A DNA stretch of 64,000 bases from Marinobacter sp. F4218 (GCF_019443085.1 NZ_JAHZIL010000003.1:434001-498000); one strand, 5' to 3'. Counted from the stretch's first letter, positions 28,517 through 38,889 are shown. The notes: generated by a model not told the origin, from the letters alone. Numbers and translations: made by a program.

Positions 28517-29166
28517 GAATTATCGACTTCTTTCTCAAGCTTCAGGGATTCCACCGCATCGCCCCAACCGTCAATCACCGCCTGAACCTGACCGCGGTTC
28601 GCTTCCATCTCCTGCGCAAAGCGGTCGCGGAAGGCCAGACCGATGTTCACGCCTTCGACGATGACGTTCTCCATCATCCAGTTGCCATCTTTGGCCTTGT
28701 ACATGGAGTAGGTCACGGGATACCGGTTACCAGAGGCGCTGATGACTTCCATCTGCACCGACGCCCGGCCATCGTCCTGCGGATTGATGACGGCTTCCTT
28801 CACCTGGATACTGAAGTCTTCGGCATCCACCAGGGCCTGGGCATAGCTGTCAAACAGGCTGCGCTTGAACTTGAAGACAAACTCGTCGCGCTGCTCGGGC
28901 GTGGTCTGTCGGGCGTACCGACCCATCACGCGCGCCGCAATTCGGCGGAAGTCGACAAAACCGTCCAGAGATTCATCCATGCTGGCGTAGAAAGCCTCGG
29001 GGTCAGCCTCGTACAGACCACGTTCCTTGTTGAGCTTTTCGACCAGGCGCTGGGTATTCTCGTCCACATACTGCCGCAAGTCTTCAGAAGCCCCCGCCTT
29101 GGCCGCACCCACCAGAAAGGCAGACAGCGCAAGGATCAGGAAAAGGCGTTGTTTTACTGCAAGCAT
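28513..29166 (-). CDS. mlaC: Periplasmic phospholipid-binding protein MlaC
   Basis: Soluble periplasmic shuttle that carries phospholipid between the outer-membrane MlaA complex and MlaD. The signal peptide is clear, with cleavage likely after AAKA (residue 24), and the MlaC (Tol-Tol-Ttg2D) fold is recognisable by FRRIAARVMGRYARQTTPEQ and the GVNIGLAFRDRF segment. Length 217 is normal. It sits between mlaD and mlaB. Confidence 0.94.
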   Translation of the reverse strand: MLAVKQRLFLILALSAFLVGAAKAGASEDLRQYVDENTQRLVEKLNKERGLYEADPEAFYASMDESLDGFVDFRRIAARVMGRYARQTTPEQRDEFVFKFKRSLFDSYAQALVDAEDFSIQVKEAVINPQDDGRASVQMEVISASGNRYPVTYSMYKAKDGNWMMENVIVEGVNIGLAFRDRFAQEMEANRGQVQAVIDGWGDAVESLKLEKEVDNS

Positions 29167-29203
29167 CAGAATCTCCTTAAAAAATCAGTCCCTCCCAGCC
29201 AGA

Positions 29204-29653
29204 TTAACGGCCGGATGCAAAATTCCCAATCAACCGTTCGAGGTTCATGGCTGACTGCGTGGAATAAAATGTGTCCCCCTCGGCCAGCGACTCCATGTCG
29301 CCACCAACGGATATATCAATGTACTGTTCGCCAAGCAGCCCGGATGTACGTATTACTGCGGAACTGTCCGCAGGAATGTTGTCGATGTCTGAATGAATGG
29401 CCATGGTCACCCTGGCCTGGAACGTTTTCTTGTCCAGACTGATCGACTCGATGGTGCCGACCGTCACCCCAGCCATGGAGACACGGCCACGCGGCGTGAG
29501 CCCCCCGGTATCGTTGAAGTTGGCGTAGACGCGATAGGTATCTTCCGCCGGTTTGGGTGACAGGCCACTGACCTGCAAGGCCAGAAACAGGAGTGCTGCC
29601 AGGCCGGCGATCATGAACAATCCGACGATGATTTCTGTTGTTCGCTGTGTCAT
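29204..29653 (-). CDS. mlaD: Mla MCE-domain protein MlaD
   Basis: Inner-membrane-anchored MCE protein, 149 residues, that forms the hexameric ring on MlaFEDB. One N-terminal helix (about 7-27) is followed by the MCE domain with VYANFNDTGGLTPRGRVSMAGVTVG. ATG 29653 has GGGAG seven bases upstream and gives the usual MTQRTxE start; the ATG 24 bases further up has no good ribosome site. Confidence 0.94.
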   Translation of the reverse strand: MTQRTTEIIVGLFMIAGLAALLFLALQVSGLSPKPAEDTYRVYANFNDTGGLTPRGRVSMAGVTVGTIESISLDKKTFQARVTMAIHSDIDNIPADSSAVIRTSGLLGEQYIDISVGGDMESLAEGDTFYSTQSAMNLERLIGNFASGR

Positions 29654-29688
29654 TACCGGCTCCCGGTACCTATCCATTAATCGTTATG

Positions 29689-30471
29689 TCAGAAGTCGCC
29701 AAACATGATGGCGGTCAGCACAAAATCCAGACCGAGCACCGCCAGGGAAGAATACACGACAGTTTTGGTGGTGGCGGCACTGATACCCGCCGAGGTCGGC
29801 ACGCAGTCATACCCCTGATAGACGGCAATCCACGAGCACACAAACCCGAATACCACGCTTTTGATCACGCCGTTCATCACATCTTCGGCAAAATCCACCG
29901 ACGACTGCATGTTACCCCAGAAGGAGCCCTCGAAAACGCCGAGCCAGTCAACGCCCACCAGCATGCCGCCCCAGATGCCGACTGCTGAAAATATAATTGC
30001 CAGCACGGGCATCGCGATAAAACCCGCCCACAGGCGCGGGGCGATAACCCGGCGCAGGGGGTCAACACCCATCATTTCCATGCTGGAGAGTTGTTCCGTA
30101 GCCTTCATCAGACCAATTTCAGCGGTCAGGGCAGAGCCGGCCCGACCGGCGAAAAGCAGTGCCGTAACCACCGGACCCAACTCGCGAACAAGAGTCAGCG
30201 CGATCATCTGGCCAATGGCGGCCTCGGACCCATAGTCACTCAGAATGGTATAGCCTTGCAGCCCCAGCACCATCCCGATAAACAGGCCCGACACGATGAC
30301 GATGGCCAGCGACAACACGCCGACCCCGTACAGTTGCTTGATCAGCAGCGGAAACCCGGTCGCCGGCCGCGGAACGCCCAGCAACACCCCCGCCAGAAAG
30401 CGTCCGGAACGACCAAAAGATGAGACGACCGTCAGCCCCAGGTGACCCAGTGCCACAACCCGATCGATCAA
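29689..30471 (-). CDS. mlaE: Mla ABC transporter permease MlaE
   Basis: Permease of the MlaFEDB phospholipid transporter, 260 residues, with five to six hydrophobic segments and the signature [21 protein letters not shown] followed by [21 protein letters not shown]. The start is TTG, overlapping the mlaF stop (TTGA), which suggests translation coupled to mlaF. Confidence 0.95.
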   Translation of the reverse strand: MIDRVVALGHLGLTVVSSFGRSGRFLAGVLLGVPRPATGFPLLIKQLYGVGVLSLAIVIVSGLFIGMVLGLQGYTILSDYGSEAAIGQMIALTLVRELGPVVTALLFAGRAGSALTAEIGLMKATEQLSSMEMMGVDPLRRVIAPRLWAGFIAMPVLAIIFSAVGIWGGMLVGVDWLGVFEGSFWGNMQSSVDFAEDVMNGVIKSVVFGFVCSWIAVYQGYDCVPTSAGISAATTKTVVYSSLAVLGLDFVLTAIMFGDF

Positions 30472-31280
30472 GACGCACCTCCGCTCAGACCATAGTCCCG
30501 CGAGGCCTCAGCTGCCGGGTAGTGAAACGGTACCGGGCCATCCGGCTGCCCTTTCAGGAATTGCTGAACCTGTTCAGACGGGTGTGCCCGAAGCTCCTCC
30601 GGTGTGCCCTGCCCAATCACTTTGCCGTCCGCGATGATGCAGGCAAAATGGCAGATACTGAGGGACTCCGGCACGTCGTGGGAGACCAGTACGCTGGTCA
30701 GCCCCATAGAGCTGTTCAGATCGCGAATCAGTTTCACCAGCACGCCCATGGCGATAGGGTCCTGTCCGGCAAAGGGCTCATCGTACATAATCAGCTCAGG
30801 GTCCAGCGCGATGCTGCGCGCCAGCGCCACTCGCCGGGTCATACCACCGGACAGTTCGGAGGGCATCAGGTGACGCGCACCCCGCAAGCCAACCGCCTCC
30901 AGCTTCATCAGGACAATGTCGTGAATCATGTCCTCCGGCAGCGAACTGTGAACCCGGAGCGGAAACGCCACGTTTTCGAACACGCTCAGATCGGTAAAAA
31001 GCGCACCACTCTGGAAAAGCATGCCGATCTTCTCACGCATCGCATAGAGGTCTGCGCGCTTCAGCCTCGGGACTTCATGACCATCCAGCACAACGCTGCC
31101 GGAGTCCGGCCGAAGCTGGCCTCCGATCAGACGCAGGAGCGTGGTCTTGCCGGTTCCACTGGGCCCCATGATCGCGGTTATCTTGCCACGGGGGACATCC
31201 AGACTGACGCCATCAAAAATTCGGCGGCCGGAACGGGAGAAAACAACGTCCTTTAGTGAAATGTATGCGGGTGAACCCAT
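30468..31280 (-). CDS. mlaF: Mla ABC transporter ATPase MlaF
   Basis: ATPase of the MlaFEDB complex, 270 residues. Walker [10 protein letters not shown] near residue 40, Q-loop LFQSGALF, signature LSGGM, Walker [11 protein letters not shown] and the H-loop SHD are all intact. ATG 31280, with AAGG six bases upstream, is preferred to a start 54 bases further up. It opens the minus-strand mla-ibaG-murA-his run and diverges from kdsD. Confidence 0.96.
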   Translation of the reverse strand: MGSPAYISLKDVVFSRSGRRIFDGVSLDVPRGKITAIMGPSGTGKTTLLRLIGGQLRPDSGSVVLDGHEVPRLKRADLYAMREKIGMLFQSGALFTDLSVFENVAFPLRVHSSLPEDMIHDIVLMKLEAVGLRGARHLMPSELSGGMTRRVALARSIALDPELIMYDEPFAGQDPIAMGVLVKLIRDLNSSMGLTSVLVSHDVPESLSICHFACIIADGKVIGQGTPEELRAHPSEQVQQFLKGQPDGPVPFHYPAAEASRDYGLSGGAS

Positions 31281-31415
31281 AATCCTTCCCTTTCGAGGAG
31301 CGGGTACATTATTCCAAGGAGCCCCCAAGCTCAATCCATGAAACGCAAAATCTATTGAAAGGATTGGTCAGTTTGTCTGAACTTTCTGTAACCGCACGGC
31401 GCCTGCAATCGAAAA

Positions 31416-31424
31416 TGATATACT
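31416..31424 (+). promoter_or_regulatory. Extended -10 promoter candidate for kdsD-lpt
   Basis: TGATATACT: TATACT at 31419-31424 with TG one base upstream. No convincing -35. It lies in the 235-base divergent region between mlaF and kdsD, 92 bases before the kdsD ATG. Confidence 0.45.
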
Positions 31425-31515
31425 CCGCTGTAACTTGAGCGGCTCTCCCCAAATCGGGGATTCAGCCGTACCATTATTTTCCGAGACCACCCAAGCAGAC
31501 CAGGCCCCTATCCCG

Positions 31516-32496
31516 ATGACTGAACAGAGCTCACAGGATTTCCGCACTTCCGCGATCCAAGCCATTCGTATCGAGCGCGAAGCCATTGATGCCCTGGAAG
31601 AACGCATCGATGACCATTTTATCAAAGCCTGCGAGGTCATCATGGCCTGCAAGGGGCGCGTGGTGGTCACCGGCATGGGCAAGTCCGGCCACATCGGCAA
31701 CAAGATTGCCGCAACACTGGCCAGCACCGGCACGCCGTCCTTCTTTGTACACCCGGGTGAGGCCAGCCATGGGGATCTGGGCATGATCACCAGCCAAGAT
31801 GTGGTCATTGCCATCTCGAACAGCGGCAACACCAGTGAAGTGGTCACCATCCTGCCCTTGATCAAGCGCATGGGCGCACCGCTGATCAGCATGACCGGCA
31901 ATGCGAATTCCACCCTCGCCCGGGAAGCCGTGGCGAACCTTGATGTCAGTGTCCAGACCGAGGCCTGCCCGCTGGGTCTTGCCCCTACCTCCAGCACCAC
32001 CGCAACACTGGTGATGGGCGATGCCCTCGCGGTTGCTCTTCTTGAGGCCCGTGGATTCAGTTCCGAGGATTTTGCGCTTTCTCACCCGGGCGGCAGTCTT
32101 GGGCGACGCCTCCTGCTCCGGGTCTCCGACATCATGCACACCGGCGACCGGATTCCAAGAGTCCCGGAAGGCACAACATTGAGCGGGGCACTGCTGGAGA
32201 TTTCGCAGAAGGGGCTGGGTATGACAACCGTGGTGGATGCAGCCGGCAAACTGACCGGTGTGTTTACCGATGGCGACCTCCGTCGTACCCTCGATAAGAA
32301 CGTCGATGTCCACGTCACGCCGATCGAGCAGGTGATGACCCACAACGGCAAAACCATCGAGGCAGACCACTTGGCGGCGGAAGCACTGAACATCATGGAA
32401 GAGATGAAGATAAACGCCCTGCCCGTCACCGATGCAGGGGGAGAACTGGTCGGCGCAATCAACATGCACGACCTGCTCCGGGCGGGAGTTATCTGA
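31516..32496 (+). CDS. kdsD: D-arabinose 5-phosphate isomerase KdsD
   Basis: Converts ribulose 5-phosphate to arabinose 5-phosphate for the Kdo sugar of LPS. SIS domain at about 40-175 (GMGKSGHIGNKIAATLASTGTPSFFVHPGEA), followed by two CBS domains. ATG 31516 gives 326 residues, matching E. coli KdsD (328); the frame is open further up from a TTG at 31435. The stop overlaps the kdsC start by one base. Confidence 0.95.
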   Translation: MTEQSSQDFRTSAIQAIRIEREAIDALEERIDDHFIKACEVIMACKGRVVVTGMGKSGHIGNKIAATLASTGTPSFFVHPGEASHGDLGMITSQDVVIAISNSGNTSEVVTILPLIKRMGAPLISMTGNANSTLAREAVANLDVSVQTEACPLGLAPTSSTTATLVMGDALAVALLEARGFSSEDFALSHPGGSLGRRLLLRVSDIMHTGDRIPRVPEGTTLSGALLEISQKGLGMTTVVDAAGKLTGVFTDGDLRRTLDKNVDVHVTPIEQVMTHNGKTIEADHLAAEALNIMEEMKINALPVTDAGGELVGAINMHDLLRAGVI

Positions 32497-33065
32497 TGGC
32501 CACCCACACCAGTCCACTGCGGAACACCTGGCCCCAGGCGCTCCTGGAAAAAGCCGCCCGTATTCGCCTGATCGCCCTCGACGTAGACGGCATCATGAGT
32601 GACGGCAAACTGTACTTCAGCGCCAGTGGTGATGAACTGAAAGCCTTCAATATTCTGGACGGGCTGGGCCTGAAACAGCTAATGGCAGCTGACATTACCG
32701 TCGCTGTTATCACCGGTCGCCAGTCACCCCTGACCGAAAAACGCATGCGGGATCTGGGCATCCCCCACCTGATACAGGGGCGGGAAGACAAACGGACAGC
32801 CCTTGAAGAATTGGTCAGTACCATGAATGTTCCGCCCGAGGCCATTGCCTACATGGGCGACGACCTGCCCGACCTGCCCGCAATTCGCTTTGCCGGCCTC
32901 GGCATAACAGTCCCCAACGGGTATTGGCTGGTGCGCGAGCACGCCGACTACTGCACACAGGCAGCCGGCGGTAACGGGGCCGTCCGCGAGGCATGCGATC
33001 TGTTGCTGACAGCGCAGGACAAGCTTGATAATGCCCTGTCAAAATTCCTGGAGCCCGAAGCATGA
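32496..33065 (+). CDS. kdsC: 3-deoxy-D-manno-octulosonate 8-phosphate phosphatase KdsC
   Basis: HAD-family phosphatase that releases Kdo from Kdo-8-phosphate. Motifs: DVDGIMSDG (nucleophile and acid/base Asp near residues 29-31), VITGRQS, and GDDLPD. Length 189 is typical of the cap-less tetrameric type. It overlaps kdsD by one base and lptC by four. Confidence 0.96.
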   Translation: MATHTSPLRNTWPQALLEKAARIRLIALDVDGIMSDGKLYFSASGDELKAFNILDGLGLKQLMAADITVAVITGRQSPLTEKRMRDLGIPHLIQGREDKRTALEELVSTMNVPPEAIAYMGDDLPDLPAIRFAGLGITVPNGYWLVREHADYCTQAAGGNGAVREACDLLLTAQDKLDNALSKFLEPEA

Positions 33066-33712
33066 GCGATGCCTCTCCTGGCGAAAACGACATCACCGAG
33101 ATCGAAGACAAAAGCAGCCTGATTTCAGTGCTCACGCTGGAGCATCGGCCATGGTTGCGCTCTTTGGCTCTTGGCGGCACCATCGCAGCCACCGTGTTCC
33201 TGATGTGGCGCAGTGACGAGCCGCCCGTGGTTCAGGATGAGGCGGCGGAGCTCCGGGGCAAGGCCGAACCGGACGGCTTTGTCATTAACGGCAGCTACAC
33301 CTCCTATGACGAGGAAGGCAACCTGAAAATCCAGTTCACCAGCCCCCGAATCGAACAGTTCGAAGAAGGCAATATTGCGACGATGAAAGCCCCCCGGGCC
33401 AAGCTCTTCGGCGAGCCGCAGACCACCCCATGGATTGTCGAGGCGGAGAACGGCAGCTGGCTGCAGAACGAGGGGGTTCTCTACCTGACCGACCATGTTC
33501 GGGTGGTCAGAACCATCGGCGAACGGGAAGCCACCCTGACAACCACGAGCCTGACGCTGGACAACGACCTGGGCACCGTCTACACCGATGCCCCCGTCAC
33601 CATTACCGACACGATTGGCGTAACCCGGGCAAAAGGCATGCAGGCCTGGATCAACGAGCGCATTCTCGAACTTAACTCCCAGGTGGAAGGACGCTATGAA
33701 ACTGGCAAATAA
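33062..33712 (+). CDS. lptC: LPS export bitopic protein LptC
   Basis: Inner-membrane protein linking the LptB2FG extractor to the periplasmic LptA bridge. One N-terminal helix (about 35-50, SLALGGTIAATVFLMW), then a beta-jellyroll region (YTSYDEEGNLKIQFTSPRIEQF). Length 216 is slightly long owing to the 30-residue cytoplasmic head. It overlaps lptA by 17 bases. Confidence 0.93.
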   Translation: MSDASPGENDITEIEDKSSLISVLTLEHRPWLRSLALGGTIAATVFLMWRSDEPPVVQDEAAELRGKAEPDGFVINGSYTSYDEEGNLKIQFTSPRIEQFEEGNIATMKAPRAKLFGEPQTTPWIVEAENGSWLQNEGVLYLTDHVRVVRTIGEREATLTTTSLTLDNDLGTVYTDAPVTITDTIGVTRAKGMQAWINERILELNSQVEGRYETGK

Positions 33713-34253
33713 CCGACTACGAACGCTGTTGGCGATCACCCTGGCCCTGACCTTAACCGGGCCCGTCGCCGCGTTCAGCCTGGATTCGGACCTGCCGATT
33801 AACGTGAGCGCGGACAGCGCCCGGCTTGACGACGCCAAGGGCATTGCCACCTACACCGGCGACGTTGAACTGATTCAGGGCAGGACCCGGCTTACGGCGG
33901 ACCGGGTGGTCCTTTATCGCGACGTTGACGGACTGAGCCGGGTTGAGGCCTCTGGCAAGCCCGCCCGTTATCAGCAACCCACCCGCAACGGAGAGGGTGA
34001 AACCGATGCCCGGGCTCTCAACATCACCTGGTCGGCCGCGGAGAACCTGCTGACTTTTGAACGGGACGCGATCATTGAGCAGAATGGAAACCTGTTCCGG
34101 GGCGATGTCATTCATTATGATACCGTCCGTCGGGTAGTGACTGCCGAGGGCGGCACAAAGACCGAAACCGGCAGCGGCCGCGTCGAGATGGTCATTCAGC
34201 CACGCAGCACCAGGAGCATACAGGGATCCGATGGCAGTTCTGAGAGCCAGTAA
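33696..34253 (+). CDS. lptA: LPS transport periplasmic protein LptA
   Basis: Periplasmic bridge component that carries LPS to the outer membrane. Signal peptide with cleavage likely after GPVAA or AAF (about residue 26), then the OstA-type beta-jellyroll: [25 protein letters not shown] and the DRVVLYRD motif. Length 185 matches E. coli. It overlaps lptB by 23 bases. Confidence 0.95.
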   Translation: MKLANNRLRTLLAITLALTLTGPVAAFSLDSDLPINVSADSARLDDAKGIATYTGDVELIQGRTRLTADRVVLYRDVDGLSRVEASGKPARYQQPTRNGEGETDARALNITWSAAENLLTFERDAIIEQNGNLFRGDVIHYDTVRRVVTAEGGTKTETGSGRVEMVIQPRSTRSIQGSDGSSESQ

Positions 34254-34956
34254 CCTGGCAAAAAGCTACAAGCAGAAAAAAGTGGTGCTTGATGTCTCGC
34301 TGGAGATTCGCAGTGGCGAGATCGTCGGCCTGCTGGGCCCCAATGGTGCAGGCAAGACCACCTGTTTCTACATGATCGTCGGGCTGGTCCCGGCCGACCG
34401 GGGCCGCATCACGATTGACAGCCAGGACGTCACGCCACTGCCCATGCATGGCCGGGCCCGAAAAGGGATCGGCTATTTGCCCCAGGAAGCCTCGGTGTTC
34501 CGGAAACTGACCGTCCGCGACAACCTGATGGCGATTCTGGAAACCCGCAAGGGCTTGAGCCGGGCCGACCGGGAAAGCAGGCTGGGGCAACTGCTGGAGG
34601 AATTCCACATTACCCACATTCGCGACAGCGTGGGTATGGCATTGTCCGGAGGCGAACGCCGGCGCGTCGAAATTGCCCGGGCACTGGCCATGGAACCGGC
34701 TTTTATCCTTCTGGACGAACCCTTTGCCGGCGTGGACCCGATTTCGGTAAGCGACATCAAGCACATTATCCGCCACCTGCGGGACAAAGGCATTGGGGTA
34801 CTGATCACAGACCACAATGTGAGGGAAACCCTGGACATCTGTGAAACGGCATACATTGTTTCCGGGGGACACATCATTGCGTCCGGCAATTCGGAAACCA
34901 TTCTCGCAAATCAGCAAGTAAAAGAGGTTTACCTCGGTAATGAATTCCGTTTGTGA
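34231..34956 (+). CDS. lptB: LPS export ABC ATPase LptB
   Basis: ATPase powering LPS extraction with LptFG. Walker [11 protein letters not shown]-loop YLPQEASVF, signature LSGGERRR, Walker [14 protein letters not shown] and H-loop DHNVRE are intact. Length 241 equals E. coli LptB. The start lies inside lptA, so its translation is probably coupled. Confidence 0.97.
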   Translation: MAVLRASNLAKSYKQKKVVLDVSLEIRSGEIVGLLGPNGAGKTTCFYMIVGLVPADRGRITIDSQDVTPLPMHGRARKGIGYLPQEASVFRKLTVRDNLMAILETRKGLSRADRESRLGQLLEEFHITHIRDSVGMALSGGERRRVEIARALAMEPAFILLDEPFAGVDPISVSDIKHIIRHLRDKGIGVLITDHNVRETLDICETAYIVSGGHIIASGNSETILANQQVKEVYLGNEFRL

Positions 34957-35108
34957 GCAGTGCTGCCCGATTGTGTTGATGAACCCGAGCAAGTAAACTC
35001 GGCAAAGAACTTGCTAGGCTGTTTCGCGCCAAGGGCAAGTGACCGGCATACAACAATTTTTTTGAACTTACGGTAAAGCAGAGCCTGATGAGTGACGGAT
35101 CCTGAACC

Positions 35109-36641
35109 ATGGTTATGAAAGCCTCCTTACAGTTAAAGCTGGGTCAGAGCCTGACCATGACGCCCCAGCTGCAACAGGCGATCCGGCTACTACAGCTATC
35201 CACCCTCGATCTACAGCAGGAAATCCAGCAGGCTCTGGAATCCAACCCGATGCTGGAAACCTCGGAAGACGACGATCAGGCCGACACCGCATCCAGTGAC
35301 GATGATAACAGCCACGAAGAATCAGCCGCGGAAACGGCAGCAGATGCGGGCTCTGACACCAACACCGACTGGGATGAGTCGGAAAACGGCCCCGACTGGA
35401 CCTCCGAAAACGAGATACCGGATAACATCCCCGACGATCTTCCGGTCGACACCGCCTGGGATGATATCTATCAGTCCGCCCCTGCCCCGGCGGCCCGCAA
35501 CGACGACGAAAACGATCACGACTTCGAAACCCGCAATTCCCCCAGTGAAACCCTGCAGGACCACCTTGAGTGGCAGTTGAACCTGACACCACTGAGTGAA
35601 CGTGATCAGGCCATTGCCCATGCCCTGATGGATGCGGTGGACGAACGGGGTTACCTGACCAGCCCGCTGGACGAGATCCATTCAGGGCTGCTGGATGAAA
35701 ACGAGGAAGACCCGCTTGAACTGGACGAGGTGGAAGCCGTGCTGCACCGGTTGCAGCATTTCGACCCACCCGGCGTATTTGCGAGGGATCTGCAGGAATG
35801 CCTGCTGATCCAACTGAACCAGTTGCCGCCTGACACCCCCTGGCTGGCCCAGGCACGCCTCGTCATCACCCACTACATCAATCTGCTGGGCAACCGGGAC
35901 TACGCCCAGTTGTTGCGCCGAAGCCGGCTCAAGGAAGATCAGTTGCGGGAAGTCCTGGCCCTGATCACCGGTCTGAATCCGCGTCCGGGCGACGTCATTG
36001 ATCGCGCCGAACCCGATTACGTGATTCCCGATGTCATCGTCCGCAAACACAACGACAGGTGGCGGGTTGAGCTGAATCCTGAAATTGCACCACGCATCCG
36101 CGTCAATGCGAGCTATGCTTCTCTTATAAGGCGAGCAGACAGCAGTGCCGATAACACCTACCTGCGGGATCAGTTGCAGGAGGCCAAATGGTTTATCAAG
36201 AGCCTGCAGAGCCGCAATGAAACGCTGCTGAAAGTGGCAACACGCATCGTCGAGCACCAGCAGGGGTTTCTGGATCACGGCGAAGAAGCCATGAAGCCAC
36301 TGATCCTTTCCGACATAGCGCAGGCGGTGGAAATGCACGAATCGACGATTTCCCGGGTCACCACCCAGAAATACATGCACACTCCGCGGGGAATCTTCGA
36401 GCTCAAGTACTTTTTCTCCAGCCACGTCAGTACCGATGAAGGCGGGGAATGTTCATCGACAGCCATCCGTGCAATGATCAAGAAGCTGATAGCGGCCGAG
36501 ACTCCGAAAAAGCCGTTGAGTGACAGTAAAATTGCGGCCATGCTAGGGGAACAGGGCATCAAAGTGGCCCGTCGAACCGTCGCCAAGTACCGGGAAGCGA
36601 TGCATATTCCACCCTCTAACGAGCGAAAAAGACTGGTTTAG
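35109..36641 (+). CDS. rpoN: RNA polymerase sigma-54 factor RpoN
   Basis: Sigma factor for enhancer-dependent promoters. Region I is Gln-rich ([20 protein letters not shown]), region II is a strongly acidic stretch (about residues 55-130), followed by the core-binding and HTH domains and the RpoN box [10 protein letters not shown] near residue 490. Length 510. ATG 35109 has GGATCC eight bases upstream; ATG 35115 gives the E. coli-like start and cannot be excluded. It follows lptB after 152 bases, the usual order. Confidence 0.97.
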   Translation: MVMKASLQLKLGQSLTMTPQLQQAIRLLQLSTLDLQQEIQQALESNPMLETSEDDDQADTASSDDDNSHEESAAETAADAGSDTNTDWDESENGPDWTSENEIPDNIPDDLPVDTAWDDIYQSAPAPAARNDDENDHDFETRNSPSETLQDHLEWQLNLTPLSERDQAIAHALMDAVDERGYLTSPLDEIHSGLLDENEEDPLELDEVEAVLHRLQHFDPPGVFARDLQECLLIQLNQLPPDTPWLAQARLVITHYINLLGNRDYAQLLRRSRLKEDQLREVLALITGLNPRPGDVIDRAEPDYVIPDVIVRKHNDRWRVELNPEIAPRIRVNASYASLIRRADSSADNTYLRDQLQEAKWFIKSLQSRNETLLKVATRIVEHQQGFLDHGEEAMKPLILSDIAQAVEMHESTISRVTTQKYMHTPRGIFELKYFFSSHVSTDEGGECSSTAIRAMIKKLIAAETPKKPLSDSKIAAMLGEQGIKVARRTVAKYREAMHIPPSNERKRLV

Positions 36642-36751
36642 GGGAGCACTGTCGAGTACAGCGCTCCTCCGAGCCAAACTTTGCCGGCGCGGTGTGCGCC
36701 AGCCCTCAGTCCGGCCTTTTGGGACCGGCATGATGACAACAGGAGACGCCT

Positions 36752-37060
36752 ATGCAACTCAACATTTCAGGCCATCACGTAGAACTGACTCCCGCACTGA
36801 AGGATTACGTCTCAGAAAAATTCGAGAAACTTGAACGACACTTTGACCATATCAGTAACTGCCAGGTTACCCTGCAGGTGGAAAAGGTGCGTCAGATGGC
36901 GGAAGCAACGTTGCACGTGGTTGGTGGTGATATTCACGCAAAGGCTGAAAACGAGGATATGTACGCAGCGATCGACGGGTTGATTGATAAACTGGACCGC
37001 CAGATCCTCAAGCACAAGGAAAAGAATGTAGACCGGATGCACGGAAACGGCTCTCGTTAA
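36752..37060 (+). CDS. hpf: Ribosome hibernation promoting factor, short form
   Basis: Binds 30S subunits in slow growth and promotes 100S ribosome dimers or silencing. At 102 residues it is the short form without the C-terminal dimerisation domain. MQLNISGHHVELTPAL and the DIHAKAENEDMYAAIDGLIDKLDRQ helix are typical. AGGAG precedes the ATG. It is followed by an intrinsic terminator. Confidence 0.95.
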   Translation: MQLNISGHHVELTPALKDYVSEKFEKLERHFDHISNCQVTLQVEKVRQMAEATLHVVGGDIHAKAENEDMYAAIDGLIDKLDRQILKHKEKNVDRMHGNGSR

Positions 37061-37091
37061 CCGCCCGTTTTCATGCATGTCATCTCATCGC

Positions 37092-37127
37092 GCTGCGGCA
37101 TGGAGCACCTGCCGCAGCCTTTTTTTT
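37092..37127 (+). terminator. Rho-independent terminator between hpf and ptsN
   Basis: Nine-base stem GCTGCGGCA / TGCCGCAGC with a nine-base loop, followed by eight T. It splits the otherwise continuous rpoN cluster, 31 bases after the hpf stop. Confidence 0.9.
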
Positions 37128-37146
37128 ACGGAAATGCAGTCGATTC

Positions 37147-37617
37147 ATGAGCGACACATCCCTGACCATAGATAACATCCTTGCACCGGAGCTGACCCTA
37201 TGCCGGGTACCGGCATCAAGCAAGAAGCGGGTGCTGGAATTCATCGCCGAACAGATCCACCGGCACGACGAATCGCTCAGCGAGACCCAGATCTTCAATA
37301 ACCTGGTGTCCCGGGAGCGTCTCGGCAGTACCGGGATTGGCCAGGGTATTGCCATACCCCACTGTCGGCTGGAAGGACTGGATCACGTGGTAGGCGTTCT
37401 GCTGACGCTCGAGGAAAGCATCGAGTTCGACGCCATCGATAACCAGCCCGTGGATCTGGTGTTTGCCCTCGTCGTCCCCAAGGAGGCCACCAGCGAACAC
37501 CTGGAACTGCTCAGCCAGCTGGCGGAGAAGTTCAACGAGCGGGCGTTCTGCGATGGGCTTCGGCAGTGTGATGACGCCACCACACTATACAAGCGCATGA
37601 CCACTGCGACCGAGTAA
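37147..37617 (+). CDS. ptsN: Nitrogen PTS EIIA component PtsN
   Basis: Phosphoacceptor of the nitrogen-related phosphotransferase chain; regulates potassium transport and other targets in related bacteria. The phosphorylated histidine is His72 (AIPHCR), after SRERLGSTGIGQG. Length 156. The ATG is only 20 bases past the terminator T-run, so a promoter for ptsN, if any, would overlap the hpf end. Confidence 0.96.
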   Translation: MSDTSLTIDNILAPELTLCRVPASSKKRVLEFIAEQIHRHDESLSETQIFNNLVSRERLGSTGIGQGIAIPHCRLEGLDHVVGVLLTLEESIEFDAIDNQPVDLVFALVVPKEATSEHLELLSQLAEKFNERAFCDGLRQCDDATTLYKRMTTATE

Positions 37618-37645
37618 CACCCCAGAGAGTGGAGACAGAGTGCCC

Positions 37646-38530
37646 ATGAAACTGATCATCGTGAGCGGCAGATCCGGTTCCGGCAAGAGTACGGCGCTCC
37701 ATGTGCTCGAGGATCTCGGCTACTACTGCATCGATAATCTGCCCATCGGGCTGCTGTTTCCCCTGACCCGCGAAGCGGCCGCGCAGGAATCGCCGGGGCG
37801 ACTCCACAAAATGGCTGTCAGTATCGATGCACGCAACCTGTCCGGGGAGCTGGCCAACTTCGAGGTCATTTACCGTCAGCTACAGGAAACCGGGGTCACC
37901 GTCGAGATCATTTTTCTGGATGCGGACGAGCAGTCCCTGCTCCAGCGCTTTCACGCCACCCGGAGAAAGCACCCGCTGAGCGACGACCGGACCTCATTGC
38001 GCGAGGCGATCAGTAACGAGAAAAAACTCCTCGAGCCACTGTCCAAGCTCTGTGACCTTTACGTGAACACGACCGGCATGTCGATGTACGAACTCCGTGA
38101 CATGATCAAACAGCGCGTTGTCGGCCGCAAGGATCAGGAGCTGGCCCTGCTCTTCCAGTCGTTCGGATTCAAGCACGGCGTACCCCTTGACTCGGATTAC
38201 GTATTCGATGTTCGCTGCCTGCCGAATCCCTACTGGGATAACAGCCTGCGCAAGTTTGTTGGAACCGATCAACCTGTTATCGATTTTCTGGAAAAGGAAC
38301 CGGCCACGGGCCAAATGATCGGCGACCTGACCAGCTTCCTGGAAACCTGGCTACCTTCTTTTGCCGACAGCAACCGCAGTTACATGACCATTTCGATTGG
38401 CTGCACCGGTGGCCAGCATCGTTCGGTGTACGTGAGCGAGCAACTGTGCAGACATTTCCGGAAAACCTACAGCAACGTTCAGGTTCGTCACACGGAATTA
38501 CCGCACCTGCAGGCCCGGGGAGAAATCTGA
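37646..38530 (+). CDS. rapZ: RNase adapter protein RapZ
   Basis: Nucleotide-binding protein that in E. coli binds glucosamine-6-phosphate and directs RNase E to small RNAs controlling glmS. P-loop GRSGSGKS is at residues 8-15, YYCIDNLP follows, and SIGCTGGQHRSVY lies in the C-terminal domain. Length 294. A GTG at 37640 is an alternative start. The E. coli-type sRNA partners may not exist here. Confidence 0.95.
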   Translation: MKLIIVSGRSGSGKSTALHVLEDLGYYCIDNLPIGLLFPLTREAAAQESPGRLHKMAVSIDARNLSGELANFEVIYRQLQETGVTVEIIFLDADEQSLLQRFHATRRKHPLSDDRTSLREAISNEKKLLEPLSKLCDLYVNTTGMSMYELRDMIKQRVVGRKDQELALLFQSFGFKHGVPLDSDYVFDVRCLPNPYWDNSLRKFVGTDQPVIDFLEKEPATGQMIGDLTSFLETWLPSFADSNRSYMTISIGCTGGQHRSVYVSEQLCRHFRKTYSNVQVRHTELPHLQARGEI

Positions 38531-38537
38531 GCGCACC

Positions 38538-38807
38538 ATGATTCGTCGCCCCATAACCATCATCAACAAACTGGGACTGCACGCCCGGGCGACTGCAAAA
38601 CTGGTCGCAACGGCGTCCGAATTTGACAGTAGCGTGCGGATCAGCGGAAAAGGCCGGGATGTGGACGCAAAAAATATCATGCAGGTGATGATGCTTGCGG
38701 CCAGCCAGGGCACCGATGTGGAGCTCATCGCCGATGGCCCTGACGAGGAAGCGGCCATTGAAGCCCTGACGGAATTAATCAACGACTATTTCGGCGAAGG
38801 CGAGTAA
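38538..38807 (+). CDS. ptsO: Nitrogen PTS phosphocarrier NPr
   Basis: HPr-like carrier, 89 residues, that passes phosphate from PtsP to PtsN. Phospho-histidine is His15 (GLHARA). The clustering with ptsN and rapZ marks it as NPr rather than the sugar HPr. The gap to rapZ is seven bases. Only a weak six-base hairpin (CCGACG...CGTCGG) follows. Confidence 0.95.
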   Translation: MIRRPITIINKLGLHARATAKLVATASEFDSSVRISGKGRDVDAKNIMQVMMLAASQGTDVELIADGPDEEAAIEALTELINDYFGEGE

Positions 38808-38889
38808 TTACCCGACGTAAAACCCGTGCACCGTCGGTTTCTGTGGAATTCACCTACAACTCTCTCTCACCTCTGCCTCCTAACTCCGT

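Noticed and set aside
31531..32517. 328-codon open frame on - opposite kdsD
   Set aside because: kdsD SIS and CBS domains are certain on +.
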